Source: Streptomyces capillispiralis (GTDB lineage: Bacteria > Actinomycetota > Actinomycetes > Streptomycetales > Streptomycetaceae). Taken from it: a DNA stretch of 64,000 nt. The notes beneath the pieces are model-generated. The model had not been told where the DNA came from and did not search any database. It was given only the letters and a program-made list of their open reading frames with translations. The stretch spans positions 6,770,001-6,834,000 of the forward strand of contig NZ_VIWV01000001.1 of NCBI RefSeq assembly GCF_007829875.1. The letters run 5' to 3'. Every line of letters starts with the position of its first letter. Position 1 is the stretch's first letter. This document shows, piece after piece, positions 1-9,461 of the stretch. The position numbers and the translations under genes are program-made.

Positions 1-1180
<1,180 letters not shown>

Positions 1181-1262
1181 AGTTGCTCGCGTCCACTGTG
1201 TTGGTTCTGAAACCACGAACAACCCCACGTCCACAGCGTGGTGCGGTTGATTGTTTCATAGT

Positions 1263-1381
1263 GTTTCGGTGGTCATAGCGTAGGGGAAACGCCCGGTTAC
1301 ATTCCGAACCCGGAAGCTAAGCCTTACAGCGCCGATGGTACTGCAGGGGGGACCCTGTGGGAGAGTAGGACGCCGCCGAAC
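1263..1381 (+). rRNA. 5S ribosomal RNA
   Basis: About 119 nt beginning GTTTCGGTGGTCATAGCG and ending GCCGCCGAACT, the typical Streptomyces 5S sequence with complementary ends. It lies about 80 nt after the 23S end, the usual 16S-23S-5S operon order. Confidence 0.96.
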
Positions 1382-1390
1382 TCCTTTTAG

Positions 1391-1434
1391 AGCTCTGGCT
1401 CTTGGGCATACAGCCCGAGGGCCAGAGCTTTTTT
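1391..1434 (+). terminator. rRNA operon terminator
   Basis: A 17-bp stem (1391-1407 with 1413-1429, two G-U pairs) and a 5-nt ATACA loop are followed by a run of six T. This is a canonical intrinsic terminator just downstream of 5S rRNA. Confidence 0.93.
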
Positions 1435-1490
1435 GCGTTGAGGTAGGGTCGGGGGGCATCGTCGACACGTTTCCCACAGGAGGATCCCGG

Positions 1491-2099
1491 GTGGAGGTCC
1501 AGGAGACGCGGGTCCAGACAGACCGCGTCCTCACCATCCCGAACATGCTCAGCATGGCGCGGCTCGTTGGCGTACCCCTGTTCCTGTGGCTGATCCTCAG
1601 GCCGGAGTTCGGTGGCCCGAAGAGTGACGGCTGGGCGCTCCTGGTGCTGGCTTTCAGCGGCGTCAGCGACTACCTGGACGGCAAGCTCGCGCGACGGTGG
1701 AACCAGATCAGCAGCCTCGGCCGGCTGCTCGACCCCGCGGCCGACCGGCTCTACATCCTCTCGACCCTGGTGGGCCTCACCTGGCGCGAGATCCTGCCGC
1801 TGTGGCTGACCGCCGTACTGCTGGCCCGTGAGCTGGTCCTGCTCGTGATGGTGGGCATCCTCAGGCGGCACGGCTATCCGCCGCCGCAGGTGAACTTCCT
1901 GGGGAAGGCCGCCACCTTCAACCTGATGTATGCCTTCCCACTGCTCCTGCTCAGTGACGGAACTGGCTGGATCTCGTCACTCGCTGCTATTTTCGGCTGG
2001 GCGTTCGCAGGATGGGGTACAACCCTGTATTGGTGGGCAGGAGTGCTTTACGTGGTCCAAGTCCGCCGTCTGGTTCGTGCGGACGCCTTGGCCGATTGA
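1491..2099 (+). CDS. CDP-alcohol phosphatidyltransferase family protein
   Basis: A membrane enzyme of about 202 residues that should transfer a phosphatidyl group from CDP-diacylglycerol to an alcohol. The CDP-OH-P transferase signature D-G-x2-A-R-x8-G-x3-D-x3-D is complete (DGKLAR, then G-RLL-D-PAA-D, residues about 65-88). Several hydrophobic segments follow. GTG 1491 is chosen because CAGGAGG lies at a good distance upstream; longer in-frame starts would run back into the rRNA terminator. The gene corresponds in position to mycobacterial pgsA2 in the conserved block. The substrate alcohol cannot be read from sequence. Confidence 0.88.
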   Translation: MEVQETRVQTDRVLTIPNMLSMARLVGVPLFLWLILRPEFGGPKSDGWALLVLAFSGVSDYLDGKLARRWNQISSLGRLLDPAADRLYILSTLVGLTWREILPLWLTAVLLARELVLLVMVGILRRHGYPPPQVNFLGKAATFNLMYAFPLLLLSDGTGWISSLAAIFGWAFAGWGTTLYWWAGVLYVVQVRRLVRADALAD

Positions 2100-2214
2100 A
2101 CTCGCTGATTGACGCGCGCAGAGCGGCGCGCCGGCCCGCAGCTGAAAAGTGCGGGACCACCCCGGCGGGTGCGGTCGGCTGGACCGTCGTCTCTTCGAGG
2201 AGGACGCTTCCGAC

Positions 2215-4710
2215 ATGAAGGCCGTCGTGATGGCCGGAGGCGAAGGCACCCGCCTTCGCCCCATGACCTCAAGCATGCCCAAGCCGCTCCTGCCGGTGGC
2301 CAATCGGCCGATCATGGAGCACGTTCTGCGGCTGCTCAAAAGGCATGGGCTCAACGAAACCGTTGTGACTGTCCAGTTCCTTGCGTCGCTCGTCAAGAAT
2401 TACTTCGGTGACGGCGAAGAGCTCGGAATGGAGCTCACCTATGCCAACGAGGAGAAGCCACTCGGTACCGCCGGGAGTGTCAAGAACGCCGAGGAGGCAC
2501 TGAAGGACGATGCCTTCCTCGTCATCTCCGGCGATGCCCTGACCGACTTCGACCTCACCGAGCTGATCAATTTCCACAAGGAAAAGGGCGCCCTGGTCAC
2601 GGTCTGCCTGACCCGCGTCCCCAATCCGCTGGAATTCGGCATCACCATCGTGGACGAAGAGGGCAAGGTCGAGCGCTTCCTCGAGAAGCCGACCTGGGGG
2701 CAGGTCTTCTCCGACACGGTGAACACCGGCATCTACGTCATGGAGCCCGAGGTCTTCGACTACGTCGACCCGGATGTGCCCGTCGACTGGTCCGGTGACG
2801 TCTTCCCGCAGCTGATGAAGGAAGGCAAGCCCGTCTACGGCTACGTCGCCGAGGGCTACTGGGAGGACGTGGGCACCCACGAGAGCTATGTGAAGGCGCA
2901 GGCCGACGTCCTGGAGGGCAAGGTCGACGTCGACATCGACGGCTTCGAGATCTCCCCGGGCGTGTGGGTCGCCGAGGGAGCCGAGGTGCACCCCGACGCG
3001 GAGCTCCGTGGACCGCTCTACATCGGCGACTACGCCAAGGTCGAGGCCGGCGCGGAGATCCGTGAACACACGGTCGTCGGCTCCAACGTCGTCGTGAAGA
3101 GCGGCGCCTTCCTGCACAAGGCCGTCGTCCACGACAACGTGTACGTCGGACCGCACAGCAATCTGCGCGGCTGTGTCGTCGGCAAGAACACCGACATCAT
3201 GCGCGCGGCACGGATCGAGGACGGCGCCGTCATCGGCGACGAGTGCCTGATCGGTGAAGAATCGATCGTCCAGGGCAACGTCCGGGTCTACCCGTTCAAG
3301 ACCATCGAGGCCGGCGCGTTCGTCAACACCTCGGTCATCTGGGAGTCCAGGGGCCAGGCGCATCTCTTCGGGGCCCGGGGCGTGTCCGGCATCCTCAACG
3401 TCGAGATAACGCCGGAACTCGCGGTGCGGCTGGCCGGTGCCTACGCGACGACCTTGAAGAAGGGCTCGACCGTCACCACGGCGCGCGACCACTCCCGTGG
3501 AGCCCGGGCGCTGAAGCGGGCGGTCATCTCCGCGCTGCAGGCCAGCGCCATCGACGTACGGGACCTGGAGAACGTGCCGCTGCCCGTGGCGCGGCAGCAG
3601 ACCGCGCGGGGCAGTGCGGGCGGCATCATGATCCGGACCACACCCGGCGTGCCGGACTCCGTCGACATCATGTTCTTCGACGGGCAGGGAGCCGACCTCT
3701 CGCAGGGCAGCCAGCGCAAGCTCGACCGGGTGTTCGCGCGCCAGGAGTACCGGCGCGCGTTCCCCGGCGAGATCGGCGACCTGCACTTCCCGGCCAGCGT
3801 CTTCGACTCGTACACCGGATCGCTGTTGCGCAACGTCGACACCACCGGTATCGCGGAGTCCGGGCTCAAGGTGGTCGTGGACGCGTCGAACGGCAGCGCC
3901 GGCCTGGTGCTGCCCAGCCTGCTCGGCAAGCTGGGCGTCGACTCCCTGACGATCAACCCCGGCCTCGACGAGTCCAGGCCCACCGAGACGGCCGACATGC
4001 GGCGCTCGGGGCTGGTCCGGCTCGGGGAGATCGTGGCGTCCTCCGGCGCCGCGTTCGGTGTGCGGTTCGACCCCGTCGGTGAGCGGCTGTCCCTGGTCGA
4101 CGAGAAGGGGCGGATCATCGAGGACGACCGGGCCCTGCTCGTCATGCTCGACCTCATCGCCTCCGAGCGGCGCAGCGGCCGGGTCGCGCTCCCGGTGACC
4201 ACCACCAGGATCGCCGAGCAGGTGGCCGCGTACCACGGCACCCAGGTCGAGTGGACGACCACCTCGCCCGACGACCTGACGCGCGTGGGCGGCGAGGAAG
4301 GGACGATCTTCGGCGGGGACGGCAAGGGCGGCTTCATCGTCCCGGAGTTCAGCAGTGTCTACGACGGCACCGCGGCCTTCGTGCGGCTCATCGGGCTGGT
4401 GGCGCGCACCCAGCTCACGCTCAGCCAGATCGACGCGCGCATCCCGCGGGCGCACGTGCTCAAGCGCGACCTGGCGACCCCGTGGGCCGTCAAGGGCCTG
4501 GTGATGCGGCGGGTCGTCGAGGCGGCCGGAGACCGCTTCGTGGACACCACCGACGGCGTGCGCGTGGTGGAGACCGACGGCCGCTGGGTGATGGTGCTGC
4601 CCGACCCGGCCGAGGCGGTCACCCATCTGTGGGCCGAGGGGCCCGACGACGCCTCCGCGCAGGCGCTGCTCGACGAGTGGGCGGCGGTCGTGGACAGCGC
4701 GGGACGGTAG
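2215..4710 (+). CDS. Mannose-1-phosphate guanylyltransferase-like protein with degenerate phosphomannomutase domain
   Basis: About 831 residues. The N-terminal nucleotidyltransferase domain (1-240) has the signature GGEGTRLRPMTSSMPKPLLP, expected to make a nucleotide sugar such as GDP-mannose. A left-handed beta-helix (about 250-370) follows, then a phosphohexomutase-like region (about 380-831). In that region the phosphoserine loop (normally TASHNP) reads TTPGVPDS near 475-482, the metal loop (normally DGDADR) reads DPVGER near 619-624, and the sugar loop reads GGEEGT near 692. The mutase half therefore looks catalytically inactive. ATG 2215 follows a GAGGAGG-type ribosome-binding site. Likely role: sugar-nucleotide supply for the envelope; nucleotide and sugar specificity are inferred. 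Confidence 0.85.
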   Translation: MKAVVMAGGEGTRLRPMTSSMPKPLLPVANRPIMEHVLRLLKRHGLNETVVTVQFLASLVKNYFGDGEELGMELTYANEEKPLGTAGSVKNAEEALKDDAFLVISGDALTDFDLTELINFHKEKGALVTVCLTRVPNPLEFGITIVDEEGKVERFLEKPTWGQVFSDTVNTGIYVMEPEVFDYVDPDVPVDWSGDVFPQLMKEGKPVYGYVAEGYWEDVGTHESYVKAQADVLEGKVDVDIDGFEISPGVWVAEGAEVHPDAELRGPLYIGDYAKVEAGAEIREHTVVGSNVVVKSGAFLHKAVVHDNVYVGPHSNLRGCVVGKNTDIMRAARIEDGAVIGDECLIGEESIVQGNVRVYPFKTIEAGAFVNTSVIWESRGQAHLFGARGVSGILNVEITPELAVRLAGAYATTLKKGSTVTTARDHSRGARALKRAVISALQASAIDVRDLENVPLPVARQQTARGSAGGIMIRTTPGVPDSVDIMFFDGQGADLSQGSQRKLDRVFARQEYRRAFPGEIGDLHFPASVFDSYTGSLLRNVDTTGIAESGLKVVVDASNGSAGLVLPSLLGKLGVDSLTINPGLDESRPTETADMRRSGLVRLGEIVASSGAAFGVRFDPVGERLSLVDEKGRIIEDDRALLVMLDLIASERRSGRVALPVTTTRIAEQVAAYHGTQVEWTTTSPDDLTRVGGEEGTIFGGDGKGGFIVPEFSSVYDGTAAFVRLIGLVARTQLTLSQIDARIPRAHVLKRDLATPWAVKGLVMRRVVEAAGDRFVDTTDGVRVVETDGRWVMVLPDPAEAVTHLWAEGPDDASAQALLDEWAAVVDSAGR

Positions 4711-4725
4711 ATCGAGCGGTACGTG

Positions 4726-4769
4726 GGCGTGCCGGACAAGTGCCCCCAACGGGGCCTGTCCGGCACGCC
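4726..4769 (+). terminator. Hairpin after the guanylyltransferase gene
   Basis: A perfect 13-bp inverted repeat (GGCGTGCCGGACA at 4726-4738 with 4757-4769) encloses an 18-nt loop that can itself pair (CCCC with GGGG). It starts 16 bp after the stop codon and has no T run, as is common in Streptomyces. It probably separates this gene from the DUF881 operon. Confidence 0.6.
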
Positions 4770-4808
4770 GGTAGGTCCGTTCGGAGGTAGTGGCCGCGGC
4801 GTGCGACG

Positions 4809-5714
4809 ATGTGCGGCATGCCGAAGCAACCCCCCGTTCGGAGCACACCCGCGCGGCCCGCGCGTCCGGACGCCTCCATGTCGTTGCTCACCAACGTCAT
4901 GGACCACAGCCTCGATGACGGGTACGCCGAGGCCGCCGCGCGGAAGAAGGCCGACGGCGAGGGCGGCATGCCGAAGACCCTCAGGGCGAAGCTCGGTCTC
5001 GCCCTCGGCCTGGTGCTCGCCGCCCTGATCGTGACCGTCGGTGCCGCGCAGGCCCGGGTCGCGGCGCCCGTGGTCGCCAAGGAGCGCGAGGAGCTGATCG
5101 ACCGCATCGATCAGGAGACCGACGCGGCGGACGAGCTCGAGGACAGTGTCGACGAGCTGCGCGCCGATGTGAGCGCCCGGCAGCGCGAGGCGCTCCGGGA
5201 CAGTGGCGGAGGCGACGGCTCCGCGCTGGTGGGCATCCTGTCGGGCGCCGTCGCGGTGCACGGACCCGGTGTCCGGCTCGTGGTGGACGACGCCAAGGAC
5301 ACGAGCGCCGGCGGTGACGGGGACCCGCGGTCGACCTCCGGGTTCTCCGACACCGGTCGGGTCCGCGACCGGGACATGCAGCGGGTGGTCAACGGCCTGT
5401 GGGAGTCCGGTGCCGAGGCCGTCTCGATCAACGGGCAGCGGCTGACCGCCCTGTCGGCGATCAGGGCCGCCGGAGACGCGATACTGGTCGACAACAGGCC
5501 GCTGGTGCCGCCGTACACGGTGCTCGCGGTGGGGGACGGCGGGCGGCTGAGCGACCGGTTCCAGAACAGCGCCGACGGACTGTATCTGCACGCCCTCCAG
5601 GAGAACTACGGCATCCGCACGGCCATCTCCGCGGAGGACGACGTCCGGCTGCCCGCAGCACCGAGTGTGATCGTACGTACCGCACAACCGATAACCGAGA
5701 AGGGCACATCGTGA
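4809..5714 (+). CDS. DUF881 family membrane protein (first copy)
   Basis: About 301 residues: a cytoplasmic N-terminus, one transmembrane segment near 59-82 (LGLALGLVLAALIVTVGAA), a short coiled-coil-like Glu/Asp-rich stretch, then the DUF881 domain with the characteristic GPGVRLVVDD and AEAVSINGQR motifs. The family is common in Gram-positive bacteria; its function is not established. Its stop overlaps the next gene's GTG by 4 bp, so DUF881-Sbp-DUF881 is one translationally coupled operon. ATG 4818 is an alternative start. Confidence 0.85.
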   Translation: MCGMPKQPPVRSTPARPARPDASMSLLTNVMDHSLDDGYAEAAARKKADGEGGMPKTLRAKLGLALGLVLAALIVTVGAAQARVAAPVVAKEREELIDRIDQETDAADELEDSVDELRADVSARQREALRDSGGGDGSALVGILSGAVAVHGPGVRLVVDDAKDTSAGGDGDPRSTSGFSDTGRVRDRDMQRVVNGLWESGAEAVSINGQRLTALSAIRAAGDAILVDNRPLVPPYTVLAVGDGGRLSDRFQNSADGLYLHALQENYGIRTAISAEDDVRLPAAPSVIVRTAQPITEKGTS

Positions 5715-6043
5715 TCGCCGTACTGGGCCTCGTCGTGGGAGTCGTGGCCGGACTGTTGGTCCGGCCCGAGGTTCCGGCGGTCGTCGAGCCTTATCTGCCG
5801 ATCGCCGTCGTCGCGGCGCTCGACGCGGTCTTCGGGGGACTGCGGGCCATGCTCGACGGCATCTTCGACGACAAGGTGTTCGTGGTGTCGTTCCTGTCCA
5901 ACGTCGTCGTCGCCGCGCTGATCGTGTTCCTCGGCGACAAGCTCGGCGTGGGCGCCCAGCTGTCCACGGGCGTCGTGGTCGTCCTCGGCATCCGCATCTT
6001 CTCCAACGCCGCGGCGATCCGTCGGCACGTGTTCCGGGCGTGA
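5711..6043 (+). CDS. sbp: Small basic protein Sbp (DUF1290)
   Basis: About 110 residues with three hydrophobic segments and the family pattern GLLVRPEVPAVVEPYLPIAV near the N-terminus. GTG 5711 overlaps the upstream stop by 4 bp (GTGA). The homologue is conserved between two DUF881 genes in many actinobacteria. In Bacillus, sbp sits next to division genes; a division or envelope role here is inferred from context only. Confidence 0.87.
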   Translation: MIAVLGLVVGVVAGLLVRPEVPAVVEPYLPIAVVAALDAVFGGLRAMLDGIFDDKVFVVSFLSNVVVAALIVFLGDKLGVGAQLSTGVVVVLGIRIFSNAAAIRRHVFRA

Positions 6044-6942
6044 GGCCGATGAGCGAGCGAGAGCAGGACGAGACGGCGCGCCCGGCGGTGTCGCGGACCG
6101 GGCCCGCCTCCGAGGCACCGCCCGCGGCGGGGCTGCGCAAGGAGTTGCCCGCAGAGGTCCCTGTGCGGCCCTCAGCGCCTGCGGAAGAGGGTGTTCCGCA
6201 AGATCGGCCCGTCTCCGGTCCCACGGGGCGTCAGCGGCTGGCTGCGGGGCTGTGGCCGCCGCGGGTGACCCGGGCCCAGCTCATCGTCGCGCTGCTGCTG
6301 TTCGGCCTCGGCTTCGGTCTCGCCGTCCAGGTGGCCTCGAACAGCGACAGCGACACCGCGCTGCGCGGGGCACGTCAGGAAGATCTTGTGCGGATCCTCG
6401 ATGAACTCGACGACCGCACAGAGCGTCTAGAGGACGAGAAGCAGGGTCTCGAGAAGCAGCGCGACGAGCTGGAGAACAGCTCCGACCAGGCCGAGGAGGC
6501 CCGGAAGCAGACGATCGAGAAGGAACGGCAACTCGGCGTCCTGGCAGGCACGGTGGCCGCGGAGGGGCCCGGGATCACGATGACCATCGAGGACACGAAG
6601 GGGACGGTGGAGGCGGACATGCTGCTCGACGCCGTCCAGGAGCTGCGCGCGGCCGGTGCCGAGGCGATTCAGGTCAACGGCGTGCGCGTGGTGGCGAGCA
6701 CCTACCTGACGGATTCGGGGAACGGTGTCGGCGTGGACGGGAACAAGATCAACGCGCCCTATCGTTTCAAGGTCATCGGCAAGCCGCAGGACCTCGAGCC
6801 GGCGCTCAACATCCCCGGAGGCGTGGTGCAGACTCTCGAGAAGGAACAGGCCACCGTTACCGTGGAGCGGTCGACCAAGATCGTTGTGGATGCCTTGCGG
6901 GCGGCGAAGCGGCCTGACTACGCTCGGTCGTCCTCCCAGTGA
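6040..6942 (+). CDS. DUF881 family membrane protein (second copy)
   Basis: About 300 residues. A Pro/Ala/Glu-rich cytoplasmic region (1-75) leads to a transmembrane helix near 84-107, a charged coiled coil near 115-165 (DRTERLEDEKQGLEKQ) and the DUF881 domain (GPGITMTIED, AEAIQVNGVR). GTG 6040 overlaps the Sbp stop by 4 bp; ATG 6049 is an alternative. The coiled coil next to the membrane suggests oligomerisation, perhaps with its paralogue two genes upstream. Confidence 0.86.
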   Translation: MRPMSEREQDETARPAVSRTGPASEAPPAAGLRKELPAEVPVRPSAPAEEGVPQDRPVSGPTGRQRLAAGLWPPRVTRAQLIVALLLFGLGFGLAVQVASNSDSDTALRGARQEDLVRILDELDDRTERLEDEKQGLEKQRDELENSSDQAEEARKQTIEKERQLGVLAGTVAAEGPGITMTIEDTKGTVEADMLLDAVQELRAAGAEAIQVNGVRVVASTYLTDSGNGVGVDGNKINAPYRFKVIGKPQDLEPALNIPGGVVQTLEKEQATVTVERSTKIVVDALRAAKRPDYARSSSQ

Positions 6943-7132
6943 ACCGGGGGTGCATGGGGGGCGTCCGGCGAGGGCATGAGGTTGCGGGGGGTCGGCGCAC
7001 CGATTGGGTGGTGCGTGGTGGAAACTGTCTGGCGGAGGCGGACGTTGTGAAGATGTCCGGGTCGGCCAATGTGTTCAGTCAGGGTTCGTCCTGCCCCACG
7101 GGCGGGTCTGTTTCGGTCAAGGGGAATCGCCC

Positions 7133-7939
7133 GTGAAGTTGTTTGCGAAGTTGTTCGGCAAGAGCGCGCGGCGAGAGGGCAGCGACAACGCGACCGCTCG
7201 TCACCGCGCACAGCCTGATGCGGAAGGTCAGCGTCCGCTGTTCCGGGACCAGGTCGCCGGTGGCCAGGGCGCGCCGTCCGCCGACCCCGCGCAGTCGGGC
7301 GGCATAGGTTTCGGGCAGCCTTCGGCCTCAGGTGCGGGTGGGTTCTCCGACCCGTACGCGTCCCATGCCCCCGGCGGGCAGTCGCAGCAGGAGGATCCGT
7401 CCATGTCGGCCCTGGTGTGCTCGAGGTGCGGCAACCGCAACGCGGAGAACAGCCGCTTCTGCTCCAACTGCGGCGCGCCCCTGAGGCCCGGAGTGGCTCC
7501 GGAGCGCCCCTCGGAGACGACGTCCACGATCTCGATCTCCGGTCTCGAGGCCTACGACGCCGAGGCCACCGGTCAGACGCAGGTGCCGATGCTCTCCCCG
7601 GAGGCGCAGGCGGCCGTCGACGCGCTGCCGATGGGCTCCGCGCTGCTGGTCGTCCGCCGCGGGCCGAACTCGGGCAGCCGCTTCCTGCTGGACGGTGACC
7701 TGACCACGGCCGGGCGTCACCCGCAGAGCGACATCTTCCTGGACGACGTGACGGTCTCCCGCCGACACGTGGAGTTCCGCCGCAGTCCGGACGGCTCGTT
7801 CACGGTGGCCGACGTCGGCAGCCTGAACGGCACGTACGTCAACCGCGAGCGGATCGACCAGGTCGCCCTGTCCAACGGTGACGAGGTGCAGATCGGCAAG
7901 TACCGGCTGGTCTTCTACGCGAGCCAGCGGGGCTACTGA
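7133..7939 (+). CDS. garA: FHA-domain signalling protein, GarA/OdhI-like, with zinc ribbon
   Basis: About 268 residues. An N-terminal low-complexity region is followed by a zinc ribbon with two CxxC pairs (CSRCGN and CSNCGAPL, about 99-121), a TTS phosphoacceptor motif in context SETTST (about 127-132) and a C-terminal FHA domain with GRHPQSDI, SRRH and LNGTYVN. In Mycobacterium and Corynebacterium, GarA/OdhI is phosphorylated on an ETTS motif by PknB/PknG and then controls 2-oxoglutarate metabolism. The motif and synteny suggest a similar switch here; the zinc ribbon and long N-terminus are additions. GTG 7133 follows AAGGGG; the 190 bp upstream shows no other gene. Confidence 0.85.
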   Translation: MKLFAKLFGKSARREGSDNATARHRAQPDAEGQRPLFRDQVAGGQGAPSADPAQSGGIGFGQPSASGAGGFSDPYASHAPGGQSQQEDPSMSALVCSRCGNRNAENSRFCSNCGAPLRPGVAPERPSETTSTISISGLEAYDAEATGQTQVPMLSPEAQAAVDALPMGSALLVVRRGPNSGSRFLLDGDLTTAGRHPQSDIFLDDVTVSRRHVEFRRSPDGSFTVADVGSLNGTYVNRERIDQVALSNGDEVQIGKYRLVFYASQRGY

Positions 7940-7977
7940 CTCCTCCGGACCGCGTCCGGGGACCCCAGGGAAGGTCC

Positions 7978-8715
7978 ATGCTGCAGACACCGGGCGGCGG
8001 TGCCGGTCACGGCGCCGCCGCTGACACCGGACTGATGAGCATCGGCGCGGTGCTGGGCGTGCTGCGCGAGGAGTTCCCCGAGGTCACCATCTCCAAGATC
8101 CGTTTCCTGGAGTCGGAAGGGCTTATCGAGCCGCGGCGGACCCCCTCGGGGTACCGCAAGTTCAGTGCCGGGGACGTCGAGCGTCTCGGGCACGTCCTGA
8201 GGATGCAGCGGGACCACTACCTGCCGCTCAAGGTCATCCGTGAGCACCTGGCGGCCATGGAGCGAGGCGAGGCCGTTCCGCTGCCGGCGCTCGGCCGTCC
8301 GGGGGACGGGGAGGACGGCCGGGAGCCGGCCTCCGACGTGCCCTCGGCGGCCCGCATCGGGCGCGGTCGCCTGCTGGCGGCGGCCGGCGTCGACGAACGG
8401 ACGCTCGCCGAGTGGGAGTCCTACGGGCTGCTCACGCCGGTCGAGGACGGGGTGTACGACGCCGAGGCGGTCACCGTCGCCGCCCTGATCACGGAGCTGG
8501 GGCGGTCCGGGATCGAACCGCGTCACCTGAGGGCGATGAAGGCCGCCGCCGACCGGGAGGCCGGTCTGGTGGACCAGGTCGTCGCCCCACTGAAGCGCCA
8601 CCGGAACCCGCAGACGAGGGCGCACGCCGAGGCCCGTACGAAGGAGCTGGCGGCGCTCACGGTGAAGCTGCACGCCGCCCTGGTGCAGGCGGCGCTGGGT
8701 GTACGGCTGCCCTGA
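7978..8715 (+). CDS. ftsR: MerR family regulator, FtsR-like
   Basis: About 245 residues. The N-terminal MerR winged helix (about 19-85) has the recognition pattern ISKIRFLESEGLI and RRTPSGYRKF. A second, C-terminal helical region (about 125-240) resembles Rv1828 and corynebacterial FtsR, which activates ftsZ. The start lies 39 nt after the FHA gene stop, with AGGGAAGG upstream, so the two are probably co-transcribed. The family call is firm; targets in this organism are inferred from orthology. Confidence 0.82.
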   Translation: MLQTPGGGAGHGAAADTGLMSIGAVLGVLREEFPEVTISKIRFLESEGLIEPRRTPSGYRKFSAGDVERLGHVLRMQRDHYLPLKVIREHLAAMERGEAVPLPALGRPGDGEDGREPASDVPSAARIGRGRLLAAAGVDERTLAEWESYGLLTPVEDGVYDAEAVTVAALITELGRSGIEPRHLRAMKAAADREAGLVDQVVAPLKRHRNPQTRAHAEARTKELAALTVKLHAALVQAALGVRLP

Positions 8716-8787
8716 GCGGCGGGTCCGGGCGGGGCCGGATCGGTCACCCGTTCCCTGCCCGACTACCCAAACATCCCGAGCACGGCC

Positions 8788-8793
8788 TAGGGT
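8788..8793 (+). promoter_or_regulatory. Putative -10 box for the bifunctional nuclease gene
   Basis: TAGGGT (fits TAnnnT) ends 6 nt before GTG 8800, so transcription would start at or next to the start codon and give a leaderless mRNA. No ribosome-binding site is visible. The -35 region is not clear. Confidence 0.4.
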
Positions 8794-8799
8794 TGCTGT

Positions 8800-9273
8800 G
8801 TGAACGAGCTCGATGTCGTAGGTGTCCGGGTCGAGATGCCCTCCAACCAGCCGATCGTGCTGTTGCGTGAGGTGGGCGGCGACCGCTACCTCCCCATCTG
8901 GATCGGACCGGGCGAGGCGACGGCGATCGCCTTCGCCCAGCAGGGCATGGCACCCGCACGGCCGCTGACCCACGACCTGTTCAAGGACGTGCTGGAAGCC
9001 GTCGGCCAGGAGCTCACGGAAGTGCGCATCACCGATCTGCGCGAGGGTGTCTTCTACGCCGAGCTGGTCTTCGCCAGCGGGGTGGAGGTGAGCGCCCGCC
9101 CCTCCGACGCCATAGCGCTCGCGCTGCGCACGGGCACGCCGATCTACGGCAGCGACACGGTGCTCGACGACGCGGGGATCGCCATTCCGGACGAGCAGGA
9201 GGACGAGGTGGAGAAGTTCCGCGAGTTCCTCGACCAGATCTCGCCGGAGGACTTCGGGAGCAGCAACCAGTGA
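8800..9273 (+). CDS. Bifunctional nuclease (BFN) family protein
   Basis: About 157 residues with the BFN core: MPSNQPIVLLRE near the N-terminus, LPIWIGPGEATAIAF and SARPSDAIALALR. An acidic C-terminal tail (DEQEDEVEKFREF) is typical of actinobacterial members. Plant BFNs cut RNA and DNA; the bacterial role is not settled. It corresponds to Rv1829 in the conserved block. GTG 8800 has no ribosome-binding site, consistent with leaderless expression. Confidence 0.88.
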   Translation: MNELDVVGVRVEMPSNQPIVLLREVGGDRYLPIWIGPGEATAIAFAQQGMAPARPLTHDLFKDVLEAVGQELTEVRITDLREGVFYAELVFASGVEVSARPSDAIALALRTGTPIYGSDTVLDDAGIAIPDEQEDEVEKFREFLDQISPEDFGSSNQ

Positions 9274-9375
9274 CCGGTGGCCGCCGCCGCGGCCGGCCGC
9301 CGGGGCTCGCGCCGAGGGCATTCGGCTAGCCTTTCCCCACGGTGGGGTACGGGAAACCACTCTTAGGGTGATTAT

Positions 9376-9393
9376 CACTCGGCGTGCCGAGTG
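9376..9393. promoter_or_regulatory. Palindrome upstream of second MerR gene (candidate operator)
   Basis: Two 8-bp perfect arms CACTCGGC and GCCGAGTG are separated by 2 bp. They lie 10 bp upstream of the predicted -35 box, and a second palindrome GTGAT-T-ATCAC partly overlaps on the left. The 18-bp size suits a dimeric regulator. Confidence 0.5.
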
Positions 9394-9402
9394 TGGCGAT
9401 CG

Positions 9403-9431
9403 TTGACGCACCCTTGGTGACTGCCTACCGT
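9403..9431 (+). promoter_or_regulatory. Promoter for second MerR gene
   Basis: TTGACG (9403-9408), a 17-bp spacer and TACCGT (9426-9431) make a good match to the vegetative sigma consensus. Initiation near 9438 would exclude the longer in-frame start at 9384 and supports GTG 9462. Confidence 0.6.
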
Positions 9432-9461
9432 CGAGGAGGCAGGTCAAGGACGGAGGTCGGC

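Noticed and set aside
2269..4848. Very long open frame on the minus strand opposite the guanylyltransferase gene
   Set aside because: It is the mirror frame produced by GC-rich third positions. The plus-strand protein has clear domains; this one is His/Asp/Val-rich with no recognisable motif.
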